Positions 37,483-49,043 are shown, numbered from the stretch's first letter. The stretch: DNA of 64,000 nt from Roseivivax halodurans JCM 10272 (GCF_000521785.1 NZ_JALZ01000007.1:124001-188000); one strand, 5' to 3'. The notes: a model not told the origin generated them from the letters alone. Numbers and translations: made by a program.

Positions 37483-38694
37483 GTGACCCGACCCGTTCGA
37501 ATGGGATATCTGCTGCCTCGATTCCCGGGGCAGACACAGACATGCTTCTGGCGCGAGATACTCGCGCTGGAGGATATGGGCGTTGCGGTGGACGTCCTTT
37601 CGACGAGCCGCCCCGCGCCTACCGATATGGTGCACGGCTGGTCCGGCAAGGCAGCGGCACGCACGACCTACCTGTCGCAACTCGATCCTCTTGCAGCGAT
37701 ACGCGCCCTCGGTGGTCTCGCGCCCCGGGGAGTGGATGTCGCGATGTTCGGCGAAGGCGTCGCGGGACCTCGCGACCTGATGATGGCTCTGCCTGCAGCG
37801 GGGCGGCTGCAGGCGATGGCGCGGGCGCGCGGGATCGATCACGTGCATGTCCATTCCTGCGGTCGCGCGGCGCTCGTTGCCGCGCTGGCCGCTCGCATGG
37901 GGGGGCCGACCTACTCGCTCACCCTGCACGGGCCGCTGTCCGGCGAGGGGCCCGCTCAGCGCTTCAAATGGCGGAACGCGTCGTTCACCACTATCGTGAC
38001 CGACGCTCTGCACGGAGAGGTCGCAGCCACCCTCGGGGACGATCTTCCGCCTCGCGTAATCACGCAGCCGGTCGGCGTCGACACCCGATACCTGACCCGG
38101 CAGACGCCCTACGAGCCGGTATGTCACGGACGCCCGATGCGGCTTTTCTCCTGTGCCCGCCTTCGGCCCGAAAAGGGGCATCACGACCTGCTGTCGGCGA
38201 CGCGCCAATTGCTCGACATGGGGGTCGATGTGCGGCTCGAGATCGCGGGCGAGGACGAAGCGGGAGGGTCCGGGTACCGCAAGAAACTCGAGGCCCATCT
38301 CAGACATCTGCGCCTCAGCGATCATGCGAAACTGCTCGGCTCCCTGCCCTCGGAGGCGATCCGGGAGAAGCTTCTGACCGCCGATGCCTTCGTCCTGCCG
38401 AGTTGGCACGAGACGCTCGGTGTCTCCTACATGGAAGCGATGGCCTGCGGCGTTCCCACCATCGGGACCGAGGCGGGCGGGGTGACCGAGCTGATCCGCG
38501 ACGGCCGCACCGGGATTCTCGTGCCGCCGAGAAATCCCGGCATGCTGGCCCGCGCGATCCGAAACTTCGCCGGTCAGCCGGATTATGCCCGCGCCCTCAG
38601 CGCCGCCGGCAGGGCGCAGGTCGAGGCGCGTTTCCGCGTCGAGCAGGGGGCCGAACGCATTGCCGCCGAGATCCGCCGTCTGCGGTCCTCCTGA
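37483..38694 (+). CDS. Glycosyltransferase family 4 protein
   Basis: The 403-residue protein has a GT-B fold typical of GT4: N-terminal MGYLLPRFPGQTQTCFWREI, a sugar-nucleotide site with SCARLRPEKGHHDLL, and the C-terminal EX7E motif in HETLGVSYMEAMACG. Such enzymes transfer sugars in exopolysaccharide or lipopolysaccharide synthesis; no other polysaccharide genes are near. The start is uncertain: GTG 37477, GTG 37483 (AGG upstream) or ATG 37501. The 215 bases before it show no other gene. Confidence 0.85.
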   Translation: MTRPVRMGYLLPRFPGQTQTCFWREILALEDMGVAVDVLSTSRPAPTDMVHGWSGKAAARTTYLSQLDPLAAIRALGGLAPRGVDVAMFGEGVAGPRDLMMALPAAGRLQAMARARGIDHVHVHSCGRAALVAALAARMGGPTYSLTLHGPLSGEGPAQRFKWRNASFTTIVTDALHGEVAATLGDDLPPRVITQPVGVDTRYLTRQTPYEPVCHGRPMRLFSCARLRPEKGHHDLLSATRQLLDMGVDVRLEIAGEDEAGGSGYRKKLEAHLRHLRLSDHAKLLGSLPSEAIREKLLTADAFVLPSWHETLGVSYMEAMACGVPTIGTEAGGVTELIRDGRTGILVPPRNPGMLARAIRNFAGQPDYARALSAAGRAQVEARFRVEQGAERIAAEIRRLRSS

Positions 38695-38777
38695 CGCTCT
38701 GGCGCGGATGCCGCGGCCCTGTCGGATGCGCGACCGCCCTGCTAAGCAGAGACGCCAGCGCAGAGGGAGGCAGAGGC

Positions 38778-40148
38778 ATGACTGACCGGTCCGCGACCAT
38801 CGACAGGCTGAAGGAGCTGCTGGGCGAGAGGCTCTCGACGGGCACGTCGGTGCGCGAGTTGCACGGCCGCGACGAGGCCTACAGCACGCCGTCGCTGCCC
38901 GATGCAGTCGCCTTCCCCGAGACCACCGAAGAGGTCAGCAAGATCGTGTCGATCTGCGCCGAAGCGGGCTGCCCGGTGGTGCCCTACGGCGTCGGGACCT
39001 CGCTCGAAGGCCACATCGTTCCGGTGCGCGGCGGCGTCAGCATCGACACCTCGCGCATGAACCGGGTGCTCGAGGTGCACGAGGCGGACCTCGACGCCGT
39101 GGTCGAGCCCGGCGTCACGCGCACGCAGCTCAACGACGCACTTCGAGCGACGGGGCTCATGTTCACCGTCGATCCCGGCGCGAACGCGACGCTCGGCGGG
39201 ATGGCCGCCACGCGGGCGTCGGGGACCAACGCGGTGCGCTACGGCACCATGCGCGAGACGGTGCTCGCGCTCGAAGTGGTGCTGCCCGACGGCACGGTGA
39301 TCGAGACCGGGACCCGTGCGCGGAAATCCTCGGCCGGATACGACCTCACCCATCTCTTCGTCGGCAGCGAGGGCACGCTCGGGATCATCACCCGGCTCAC
39401 CGTGCGCCTTCACGGCATCCCCGAGCGCATTGCGGCCGCGACCGCCGCCTTCCCGAGCGTCGAGGCCGCCGTCGATACGGTCATCCTCGCCATCCAGTCT
39501 GGTCTGCCGCTGGCGCGGATCGAGCTGCTCGACGAGGTGATGATGCGGGGGATGGCCCTCTACAATCCCGATCTCGGCCTGCCGGAGGCGCCGCATCTCT
39601 TCCTCGAGTTCCATGGCAGCTCGGCGGGCGTCGACGAACAGGTGGAGAGCTTCCGCGCCATCGCCGAGGACATGGGCGCGGCGGACTTCTCCTGGGCGAC
39701 GCGCACCGAGGAGCGCAACCGGCTCTGGGAGGCGCGGCACAACGCCTATTACGCCTGCAAGGCGCTGCGCCCGGGCTGCGTCGCGCTCGTCACCGATGTC
39801 TGCGTGCCGATCTCGGCCCTCGCCGCCTGCATCGCAGAAACCAAGGAGGCCATCGCGGAATCGGGCCTGCTGGCCCCGCTCGTCGGACATGTGGGCGACG
39901 GCAACTTCCACCTCTCGATCCTGATCGAGCCCGGCAACGCCGAGGAACTCGCCCGCGCCAAGGCGCTGGCCCACCGGCTGAACCGGCTCGCCCTCGCCTT
40001 CGGTGGCACGGTGACTGGCGAACACGGCGTTGGGAGCGGCAAGAAGATCTACATGGAAGAGGAGCACGGCCCGGCCTGGGCGCTGATGCGCACGCTCAAG
40101 CAGGCGATCGACCCGCAGGGGATCATGAATCCCGGCAAGATCGTTTGA
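38778..40148 (+). CDS. FAD-linked D-2-hydroxyacid dehydrogenase (GlcD/D-lactate dehydrogenase type)
   Basis: The 456-residue protein has an N-terminal FAD-binding PCMH domain (VVPYGVGTSLEGHIVPVRGG, DPGANATLGGM, GSEGTLGIIT). A C-terminal oxidase domain follows with HVGDGNFHLSILI and GEHGVGSGKK, which mark the D-lactate/glycolate dehydrogenase family. Likely substrate is D-lactate; glycolate is possible but no glcE/glcF partners are adjacent. GGGAGGCAGAGGC precedes ATG 38778. It stands alone and is convergent with the metH pair. Confidence 0.92.
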   Translation: MTDRSATIDRLKELLGERLSTGTSVRELHGRDEAYSTPSLPDAVAFPETTEEVSKIVSICAEAGCPVVPYGVGTSLEGHIVPVRGGVSIDTSRMNRVLEVHEADLDAVVEPGVTRTQLNDALRATGLMFTVDPGANATLGGMAATRASGTNAVRYGTMRETVLALEVVLPDGTVIETGTRARKSSAGYDLTHLFVGSEGTLGIITRLTVRLHGIPERIAAATAAFPSVEAAVDTVILAIQSGLPLARIELLDEVMMRGMALYNPDLGLPEAPHLFLEFHGSSAGVDEQVESFRAIAEDMGAADFSWATRTEERNRLWEARHNAYYACKALRPGCVALVTDVCVPISALAACIAETKEAIAESGLLAPLVGHVGDGNFHLSILIEPGNAEELARAKALAHRLNRLALAFGGTVTGEHGVGSGKKIYMEEEHGPAWALMRTLKQAIDPQGIMNPGKIV

Positions 40149-40165
40149 GGGCGGCGCCGCCGCCC
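40149..40165. terminator. GC-rich inverted repeat between convergent dehydrogenase and metH genes
   Basis: GGGCGGC-GCC-GCCGCCC starts right after the dehydrogenase stop and lies 9 bases before the convergent metH stop. No T-run follows on either strand, so a terminator role is only possible. Confidence 0.3.
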
Positions 40166-40173
40166 CCAGAGCC

Positions 40174-42830
<2,657 letters not shown>

Positions 42831-42834
<4 letters not shown>

Positions 42835-43886
42835 GCCGCGCTCCCTGCTTCGAACATCTCGAGGCCCGACAGGCGCATCCTGCGGACCTTTTCGGGGATC
42901 TTGCGGGGCGCCTTGCCCGCGACCGCCTTCGCGATGGCGGCGATGTGCTCGGGCGTCGTGCCGCAGCAGCCGCCGACGATGTTGACGAGGCCGCTATCGG
43001 CCCATTCCCCCAGATGCGCCGCGGTCTCCTCGGGCGTCTCGTCGTAGCCGCCCATCTCGTTGGGAAGGCCTGCGTTCGGATAGGCGCTGATCCGGGTGTC
43101 GGCGACGCCGGACAGCGTGCGCACGTGCTGGCGCATCTCGCCGGCGCCGAGCGCGCAGTTGAGCCCGATCGAGAATGGCCGCGCGTGGCACATCGAGGTC
43201 CAGAACGCCTCGGGCGTCTGTCCGGTCAGCGTCCGGCCGGAGCGGTCGGTGATGGTGCCCGAGATCATCAGCGGCGGCACCGCCACGCCTTCGTCCCGCA
43301 GCGATTCGATGGCGTAGATCGCCGCCTTCGCGTTCAGCGTGTCGAAGATCGTCTCGATCAGCAGAAGGTCCGCGCCGCCGTCGATCAGCCCCCGAGCCGC
43401 CTCACCATAGGCCGCGGCGAGATCGTCGAAGGTGATCGCGCGGTACCCGGGATCGTTCACGTCCGGGCTGATCGAGGCCGTCTGGTTCGTCGGCCCGATC
43501 CCGCCCGCGACCCAGCGCGGTTTGCCGTCCTGGGCCGTCTTCTTCTCGCAGGCCTCGCGCGCCAGACGGACGCTCTCGACGTTCATCTCGCGGGAGAGCT
43601 CGCTCATGCCGTAATCGGCCTGGCTGACCGCGTTCGCCCCGAAGGTGTTGGTGCAGAGGATATCCGCCCCGGCCTCGAGGAAATCGACGTGGATGCGCCG
43701 GATCATGTCGGGCTGCGTGAGGCTCAGAAGCTCGTTGTTGCCGCCCACATCCGAGGGATGGTCCTTGAACCGCTCTCCGCGGTAGGTCGCCTCGTCCGGT
43801 TTCTCGGCCTGGATCATCGTCCCCATCGCGCCGTCGAGTACGAGGATGCGGTCCGCGGCTGCGTGTGCGATGTCTGGCTTGCCCAT
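42831..43886 (-). CDS. Methionine synthase, homocysteine-binding polypeptide
   Basis: The 351-residue protein is the homocysteine S-methyltransferase domain of MetH. It has [11 protein letters not shown] at about residues 16-26 and zinc ligands C244 (GLNCALG) and C307/C308 (GGCCGTTP). It supplies activated homocysteine to the cobalamin polypeptide. GGGAGACACCTC before ATG 43886 sets the start; the frame is open to 43949. The stop overlaps the downstream metH part by four bases, so the two halves are translated together in equal amounts. No riboswitch was recognised upstream. Confidence 0.93.
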
Positions 43887-44013
43887 GAGGTGTCTCCCTG
43901 CCGATGGCGGATCATCCGGCCTTATATAATGAACGGGATGAAGGTTCACGGGGCGATGTCATGAATTCCGCGCATGATCTTCATGACCTCCGCGCGGCAG
44001 GCGCTCCAGATGT

Positions 44014-44045
44014 GAAAACACCCCGCGGCGCAACCGCGGGGTGTC
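44014..44045 (-). terminator. Rho-independent terminator after the GMC dehydrogenase operon
   Basis: On the minus strand, ACACCCCGCGG-TTGCG-CCGCGGGGTGTTTTC is an 11-pair perfect stem with a 5-base loop and TTTT. It ends the dehydrogenase operon ahead of the metH promoter region. Confidence 0.85.
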
Positions 44046-44066
44046 GTGCCAGCCGATCCTCGGCGC

Positions 44067-45635
44067 TCAGAGAGCGCCGCTCTGCATTTCGCTGGCGATA
44101 TGTTCTGCCTGACGGATGGCGAGGGCCACGATGGTCAACGTCGGGTTCTCCGCCGCGCCGGTGGTGAATTGCGAGCCGTCCGAGACGTAGAGGTTCGGCA
44201 CATCATGCGCCCTCCCGTTACGGTTCACGACGCCATCCTCGGGGCGCTCGGACATCCGGTTGGTGCCGAGGTTGTGCGTCGAGGGATAGGGCGGCGTCGG
44301 CAGCGTCCGTGTCGCGCCGACCGCGTTGTAGATCGCCGCGCCCTGCTTGTAGGCGTGTTCGCGCATCGTCTTGTCGTTGGCATGGTCGCTGTAATGCACG
44401 TTGGCGACCTTGAGGCCGAACTTGTCCTCCACGTCCGAGAGCGTCACGCGGTTGCTCTCCTGCGGCATGTCCTCGCCGACGATCCACATGCCCGCCATGT
44501 TCTCGTAACTGTCGAGCGCGGTGGTGAACTCGCGGCCCCAGGCGCCGGGATCGAGGAAGGCCGCCATGAAGGGCAGGCCCAGCGACAGCGTCTCGAGCTC
44601 GTACCCCCCCACGAAACCGCGCGAGGGATCGTGGCGCGCCTCGTCCTGCACGATGCCGGCCATGGTGGTGCCGCGATACATGTGCACGGGCTTTTCGAAG
44701 ATGCCGTAGACCGATCCCGTAAGGTGCCGCATGTAGTTCTTGCCGACCATGCCCGAGCTATTGGCGAGCCCGTCCGGGAACATCGAGGAATGCGAGTTGA
44801 GCAAGAGGCGCGGGCTCTCGAACGAGTTGCCCGCGACGCAAACGACGCGCGCCCGCTGCATCTGGAGATTGCCCGCGTCGTCGAAATACTCGACGCCCGT
44901 CACCTTGCCGGAGTCGTCGTGGAGGATACGCGCGACATGCGCCTTCTCGCGCACCTCGAGATTGCCGGTCGCCTCTCCCGCGGGGATGTCGGTATAGGCA
45001 GCCGACCACTTGGCGCCCCATTTGCAGCCCTGGAAGCAGAAGCCGGTCTGCTGACAGGCCATCCGCCCGTCCCGCTCCTGGCTGTTGATCGCCATGCGGC
45101 CGGTATGGACCTCCTTGTAGCCGATCTCCTTCGCGCCGGCCTCGAAGACCTTGAAGTTGTTGCTGCCGGGCAGGCCGGGGATGCCGTGGGTGCGCGTGAC
45201 CCCGAGCTTGCTCTCGGCGCGGTCGTAAAACGGCGCCATCTCCTGATCGTCGATCGGCCAGTCGAGAAGGTTCGCGCCCTCGACCTCGCCGTAGGTCGTC
45301 TTCGCCTTCCATTCGTGCGGCTGGAAGCGGATCGACGCGCCGGCCCAGTGGGTCGTGGTGCCCCCCACCGCCTTCACGATCCACGCCGGAAGGTTCGAGA
45401 AGTCCTTTGCCACGCGCCAGTCGCCGCTGGTGGTGCGTGTATCGGTCCAGGCGAGCTGGCCGAAGCTCTCCCACTCGTCGTTGATGTAATCGTCGGGCAG
45501 ATACCGCCCGCCCGCCTCGAGCGCGACGACGCTCACGCCCTTCTGCGCGAGTTCGTTGGCGAGAACGCCGCCGCCCGCGCCGGTGCCGATGATGACGACG
45601 ACGCTGTCGTCGGTGAGTTCAAAAGGTGCAGCCAT
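44067..45635 (-). CDS. GMC oxidoreductase, gluconate 2-dehydrogenase-like large subunit
   Basis: The 522-residue flavoprotein has the FAD dinucleotide motif VIIGTGAGGGVLA at residues 15-27. A CQQTGFCFQGCKWGAKWS cysteine region follows, then THNLGTNRMS and a C-terminal YVSDGSQFTTGAAENPTLTI. This cysteine-bearing pattern is that of membrane-bound gluconate/2-keto-gluconate/fructose-type dehydrogenases. It has no signal peptide and is presumably exported with its Tat-signal partner encoded just upstream. GGGGGAGGATACGGGAA precedes the ATG. The substrate is unknown. Confidence 0.9.
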   Translation of the reverse strand: MAAPFELTDDSVVVIIGTGAGGGVLANELAQKGVSVVALEAGGRYLPDDYINDEWESFGQLAWTDTRTTSGDWRVAKDFSNLPAWIVKAVGGTTTHWAGASIRFQPHEWKAKTTYGEVEGANLLDWPIDDQEMAPFYDRAESKLGVTRTHGIPGLPGSNNFKVFEAGAKEIGYKEVHTGRMAINSQERDGRMACQQTGFCFQGCKWGAKWSAAYTDIPAGEATGNLEVREKAHVARILHDDSGKVTGVEYFDDAGNLQMQRARVVCVAGNSFESPRLLLNSHSSMFPDGLANSSGMVGKNYMRHLTGSVYGIFEKPVHMYRGTTMAGIVQDEARHDPSRGFVGGYELETLSLGLPFMAAFLDPGAWGREFTTALDSYENMAGMWIVGEDMPQESNRVTLSDVEDKFGLKVANVHYSDHANDKTMREHAYKQGAAIYNAVGATRTLPTPPYPSTHNLGTNRMSERPEDGVVNRNGRAHDVPNLYVSDGSQFTTGAAENPTLTIVALAIRQAEHIASEMQSGAL

Positions 45636-45653
45636 TTCCCGTATCCTCCCCCC

Positions 45654-46178
45654 TCAGATCCACGTGATGTCGTCGAAGCCGCGGTAGAGATAACCGCCCT
45701 GCGAGTAGGACTCGCCCTCGTAACCGAAGATCGGCCACACCTCTTTCTGGTTGTAGAGGCCGGTGACGAGCCCGCCGCGGACCCGCTGGAAAAATTCGGT
45801 ATCCTCGATGCCGCGCAGGATGGCGACGCGGTCCGCCTCCCAGCCGGCGGCGAGATAGCTGTCGAAGCCCGCCGCGCGCGCCGCCTCGTCGAGCATCTCG
45901 AGGCCCTCCTGGGCAAAATCGACCTCCTCGGGGACGTCGTAGCCTTTCACGGCCGCGGCGTAGAACCGGTCGCCCACCTTGTCGTGGGGATAGATGTCGC
46001 GCGCCATCTGCACGAGCGTCGCGAAGCTCTCGGGCTTCATGGCGTCCATCTCGGTCGCCCAGGCCGCATCTCGGCCGGCGACGAAGCCTGCACCGACAAC
46101 GAGGCCCGCCCCCGCCGCGACGCCGCGCGACAGAAGCTGGCGACGCGTCAGCGTCTTTAGCGAAAGTGTCTCGATCAT
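45654..46178 (-). CDS. Gluconate 2-dehydrogenase subunit 3 family protein (Tat-exported small subunit)
   Basis: The 174-residue protein has a twin-arginine signal (TLTRRQLLSRGVAAGAG, cleavage near AWA) and the subunit-3 core: MARDIYPHDKVGDRFYAAAVKG, and EFFQRVRGGLVTGLYNQKEVWPIFGYEGESYSQGGYL. It should carry the GMC subunit across the membrane by Tat hitch-hiking. GGAGGAGACCCAAC precedes ATG 46178. It lies 18 bases upstream of the GMC gene. The usual third subunit, a multi-heme cytochrome c, is not adjacent. Confidence 0.9.
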   Translation of the reverse strand: MIETLSLKTLTRRQLLSRGVAAGAGLVVGAGFVAGRDAAWATEMDAMKPESFATLVQMARDIYPHDKVGDRFYAAAVKGYDVPEEVDFAQEGLEMLDEAARAAGFDSYLAAGWEADRVAILRGIEDTEFFQRVRGGLVTGLYNQKEVWPIFGYEGESYSQGGYLYRGFDDITWI

Positions 46179-46252
46179 GTTGGGTCTCCTCCCTTGGGTC
46201 ATGTCCGGCCCGGGCGCGTCCTCCTTCGCACCCGGGCCGGGACGTCCTCACG

Positions 46253-46648
46253 TCATTTGAAGCGCCCGCTCCGCTCCAGCACCTCGATCTGGTATCCATC
46301 GGGGTCGGCAACGAAGAAGAAGCGGCCGACAAGCGTGCCGCCGGGCGCGAATTCCACCAGTTTGCGGGGAGCCAGTCCTTCACGCTCGAAGCGCGCGTGT
46401 TCGGCGTCGAGATCCGCGACCAATACCGCAAGATGTCCGTAGCCGTCCCCGAGGTCGTAGGGTTCGGTCCGGTCCTTGTTGATCGTGAGCTCGACCTCGA
46501 ACTCGGACTCGGTGTTCGACATGTAGACAAGCGTGAAGTCGTCGAAATCCAGCCGGTCGGCGACGTCGAGACCGAATGCCTTGCGGTAGAACGCGACCGA
46601 GCGGTCCTCGTCGAGGACGCGGATCATGCTGTGAATGGCTTTCGCCAT
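46253..46648 (-). CDS. gloA: Lactoylglutathione lyase (glyoxalase I)
   Basis: It converts the methylglyoxal-glutathione adduct to S-lactoylglutathione. The 131-residue VOC protein has metal-site residues in the expected order: H6 (KAIHSMIRV), Glu in SEFEVELTIN, His in GYGHLAVLV and Glu in DGYQIEVLER. FYRKAFGLDV is also typical. AGGAGGCAGC before ATG 46648 sets the start. It lies upstream of the dehydrogenase operon by 74 bases on the same strand, and a link to aldehyde products is possible but unproven. Confidence 0.9.
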   Translation of the reverse strand: MAKAIHSMIRVLDEDRSVAFYRKAFGLDVADRLDFDDFTLVYMSNTESEFEVELTINKDRTEPYDLGDGYGHLAVLVADLDAEHARFEREGLAPRKLVEFAPGGTLVGRFFFVADPDGYQIEVLERSGRFK

Positions 46649-46744
46649 GCTGCCTCCTGTGTCTTTTGAGATCACAGGATAGGCGCGGAGATCACGGCCC
46701 GGGGTAGTAGGCGATTACTACAGGGATCGTCCTTTGGTCTTACG

Positions 46745-47032
46745 TCACTCGGCGGCGACCGCGACGGGCGCCGTCACTTGCCCGAGATAGATCAGGCAGG
46801 TCGTGCGCAAGAGCGACGTGAAATTCTCGGGTTCGCCCCGCAGCTCGAGGACTTCGGCATGCAGAGTCGACAGGAAACAGGGGGTCGAGACCCCCTCTGC
46901 CGCGGCAATTTCATCCAGCGTGTCCCAGAACGCGTTTTCGAGCCGGATGCTGGTGCTCTGACCGTTGAGACGAAGCCGCCGCGTGGTCGAAGCGTAGCGT
47001 TCCGGGTTCTGGCCCGCGAAGACTTGGCACAT
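46745..47032 (-). CDS. Ribbon-helix-helix domain protein
   Basis: The 95-residue protein has a ribbon-helix-helix DNA-binding pattern: beta strand GQSTSIRLE, then helices FWDTLDEIAAAEG and STPCFLSTLHAEVLE. The C-terminal SLLRTTCLIYLGQ fits the RHH-4 type found in many alphaproteobacteria. Targets are unknown. Start ATG 47032 (MCQVFAGQNPERY) fits the family's common N-terminus; the frame is open to 47152. It stands alone. Confidence 0.85.
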   Translation of the reverse strand: MCQVFAGQNPERYASTTRRLRLNGQSTSIRLENAFWDTLDEIAAAEGVSTPCFLSTLHAEVLELRGEPENFTSLLRTTCLIYLGQVTAPVAVAAE

Positions 47033-47256
47033 GTGTCGATCCTCCGAATGCCCCGAGTATAGGGCCGCACGCCGCACCGCGGACAGGTGTCCAAAGGTCA
47101 CATCGGCTGCATGTTCCGTCAAACGCGAAGTCCACATTCGACGGTGGGCCATAGTTCAAACCGGCGTGAAGCTCTCGCCGCGAAGTTCCGCGTTCTGCCG
47201 GCACCGCGGGGCCGCTCTTCGTCCCCGATCGCGACCTGGTCAGTGGGCGCTGCGGC

Positions 47257-47946
47257 TCACACCACTCCCACTTTCTGCGGCAGATTGAAAAGGCCGACGA
47301 ACCGGCGCGCCAGGTCCGCGTCCCCCTCGATCCTGACCCCCGCCTCCTGCGCGGAGACGTCGCCGTAGAAGAGTGCGGCGAGCGACGGGGCCTCCTTGGC
47401 CGCGAAGCGGAGATCCGGTGCGTCGGGGCGACCACGTTTCACCGGCATGTCCGCGTCTGCCAAACGGGCGGTGAACGACACTGATCCGATGTCGAACCCG
47501 ACTTGCATCATCATGCCCCGCGCCGCCGTGCGGTCGAGCATGGTCCGGAACGACAGCATGAGGGACGCCGGAGACAGCGGCAATGTCGGGTCGTGAAGCG
47601 GAGAGGCCGCCGCCCAGCGTCCAAGTTCCCGAATGATCGGTTCGGCCGCGTAACCCCATTCGGTCAGGCGATAGAGCCGCATCGGCACAGGCTCCGTCGC
47701 GGTCTCGCGGACCACCACTCCGTATTCCTCGAGCCCGGTGAGACGCTCCGTCAGCACCTTGGCGCTGATCCCGGGCAGGCCTGCCCGGATATCCGAGAAC
47801 CGCCTCGGCCCGAACATCAGCTCTCTCACGATCAGCAGCGACCAGCGCTCGCCAAGCAATTCGAGGCCGAAGGCCGTGCCGCAGGCGTCGTCGTACCAAC
47901 GCCCGTGGGGGTTTTTCGCCGATTTGGTTACTTCTTGTGACTTCAT
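47257..47946 (-). CDS. HxlR-type winged-helix transcriptional regulator with SCP2-like C-terminus
   Basis: The 229-residue protein has an HxlR DNA-binding domain: CGTAFGLELLGERWSLLIVREL, FSDIRAGLPGISAKVLTERL and LTEWGYAAEPII. A C-terminal region of about 110 residues resembles an SCP2-like domain (GVRIEGDADLARRFVGLF), probably ligand-sensing. Start ATG 47946 opens with MKSQEVTKS. It is divergent from a three-gene operon (miniprotein, DUF1428, VOC) with 64 bases between, so it likely controls that operon. Ligand unknown. Confidence 0.88.
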   Translation of the reverse strand: MKSQEVTKSAKNPHGRWYDDACGTAFGLELLGERWSLLIVRELMFGPRRFSDIRAGLPGISAKVLTERLTGLEEYGVVVRETATEPVPMRLYRLTEWGYAAEPIIRELGRWAAASPLHDPTLPLSPASLMLSFRTMLDRTAARGMMMQVGFDIGSVSFTARLADADMPVKRGRPDAPDLRFAAKEAPSLAALFYGDVSAQEAGVRIEGDADLARRFVGLFNLPQKVGVV

Positions 47947-48010
47947 GGTTGCTTTTAGTAATCTGCCGGACGTAACCTGTCCATACCCAGCGATCCCGGA
48001 GGAGGATGCA

Positions 48011-48148
48011 ATGATAGGGATGATCGTCAGCGACAGGATCAAGGCCGCGCCTTTCGAGGCATCCGGTCCATGGCCGGAGCAGGGACAGCCCGAGGGCCTC
48101 GCCCCCGGCGCGGAGGATCTCGAGAGATACGAGGGAGGGGAAGCATGA
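48011..48148 (+). CDS. Short protein of 45 residues, function unknown
   Basis: The frame starts at ATG 48011 after a strong GGAGGATGCA site and ends in an ATGA overlap with the DUF1428 gene. The protein begins MIGMIVSDRIKAAPFEASGP and ends with an acidic, glycine-rich stretch (LERYEGGEA). No membrane segment, signal or known motif is seen. The ribosome site and stop overlap argue for translation, perhaps as a leader that couples expression of the next gene. Confidence 0.5.
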   Translation: MIGMIVSDRIKAAPFEASGPWPEQGQPEGLAPGAEDLERYEGGEA

Positions 48149-48492
48149 CCTACGTGGCAGGATTCCTCACCCCGGTCCCGGACGAGAACCGCGACGCCTA
48201 CATCGAATGCGCCCGAAAGGCATGGGAGATCTTCAAGGATTATGGCGCGCTGCAGATCATGGAGGCCTGGGGCGAGAGCGTGCCCGACGGAACGCAGACG
48301 GACTTCAAGCGCGCGGTGGATCTCAAACCGGGCGAGACGGTCTGCTTTTCGTGGATGATCTGGCCCGACAAGGCGTCCCACGAAGCCTGCGGCGCCAGCA
48401 TGGACTCCGACCCGAGATGGCAGGAACTCGACATGCCGTTCGACGGAAAACGGATGATCTGGGGCGGCTTCGATCCGATCTTCTCGGAATAG
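48145..48492 (+). CDS. DUF1428 family protein
   Basis: The 115-residue protein fits DUF1428: YVAGFLTPVPDENRDAYIECA at the start, then ALQIMEAWGESVPDGTQTDF with VCFSWMIWPDKASHEA. The fold is a ferredoxin-like alpha/beta dimer similar to monooxygenase-like proteins; activity is unknown. GGAGGGGAAGC before ATG 48145 sets the start. It lies in the operon opposite the HxlR regulator and before a VOC protein, an arrangement suggesting response to a reactive small molecule. Confidence 0.87.
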   Translation: MTYVAGFLTPVPDENRDAYIECARKAWEIFKDYGALQIMEAWGESVPDGTQTDFKRAVDLKPGETVCFSWMIWPDKASHEACGASMDSDPRWQELDMPFDGKRMIWGGFDPIFSE

Positions 48493-48509
48493 GGCTGACC
48501 GGAGAGCAT

Positions 48510-48539
48510 GCGCCGCGGGACCTCGGAAGTCCGCGGCGC
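48510..48539 (+). other. Intercistronic hairpin between DUF1428 and VOC genes
   Basis: GCGCCGC-GGGAC pairs with GTCC-GCGGCGC (11 pairs, one bulged G) around loop CTCGGAA. It lies 17 bases after the DUF1428 stop and 18 before the VOC start. No T-run. It may modulate expression between the two genes. Confidence 0.45.
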
Positions 48540-48557
48540 CGAACGCGAGGGCACACC

Positions 48558-49043
48558 ATGGCAGAGCGCAAGGCCGCCGTCTTTCTCTGGTTCGACAGCG
48601 AGGCCGAGGAGGCGGCGAATTTCTATTCCGAGACGTTCCCGGACTCGTCGGTCATCAACATCATCCGCGCCCCGGAGGGCGTTCCGGACACGCCTGCGGG
48701 CAGGGTGCAGGTGGTCGAGATGACGGTGCTCGGCCTGCCTTACGTGCTTCTCAATGCCGGTCCGCATGTGCAGCCGAACGACGCCTATTCGCTGCAGGTC
48801 TATACCGAGGACCAGGACGAGACCGATCGTCTCTGGGACGCGATCGTCGGCAATGGCGGCGCGCCGATCATGTGCGGCTGGTGCAAAGACCGATGGGGGT
48901 ATCGCTGGCAGATCACCCCACGGATGCTCATGGCCGCTCTGTCGCACCCCGACCGCGCAGCCTCTGCCCGCGCCCAGGCAGCCATGATGGCCATGCAGAA
49001 GATCGAGATCGAAGTGATCGAAGCAGCGCTCCAGGGGGCATAA
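48558..49043 (+). CDS. VOC family protein (PhnB / 3-demethylubiquinone methyltransferase-like)
   Basis: The 161-residue protein shows the PhnB-like VOC pattern: AAVFLWFDSEAEEAANFYSE at the start, then VQVVEMTVLGLPYVLLNAGP, and ICG-like CGWCKDRWGYRWQITPRMLM near the end. The family name with methyltransferase is historical; many members have no proven activity. Start ATG 48558 has GAGGGCAC upstream. Third gene of the operon opposite the HxlR regulator, separated from DUF1428 by a hairpin. Confidence 0.87.
   Translation: MAERKAAVFLWFDSEAEEAANFYSETFPDSSVINIIRAPEGVPDTPAGRVQVVEMTVLGLPYVLLNAGPHVQPNDAYSLQVYTEDQDETDRLWDAIVGNGGAPIMCGWCKDRWGYRWQITPRMLMAALSHPDRAASARAQAAMMAMQKIEIEVIEAALQGA

Noticed and set aside
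43887-44013. Possible SAM or SAH riboswitch before the metH genes
   Set aside because: I compared it by eye with SAM-II and SAH conserved elements and found no convincing match. A covariance-model search would decide.
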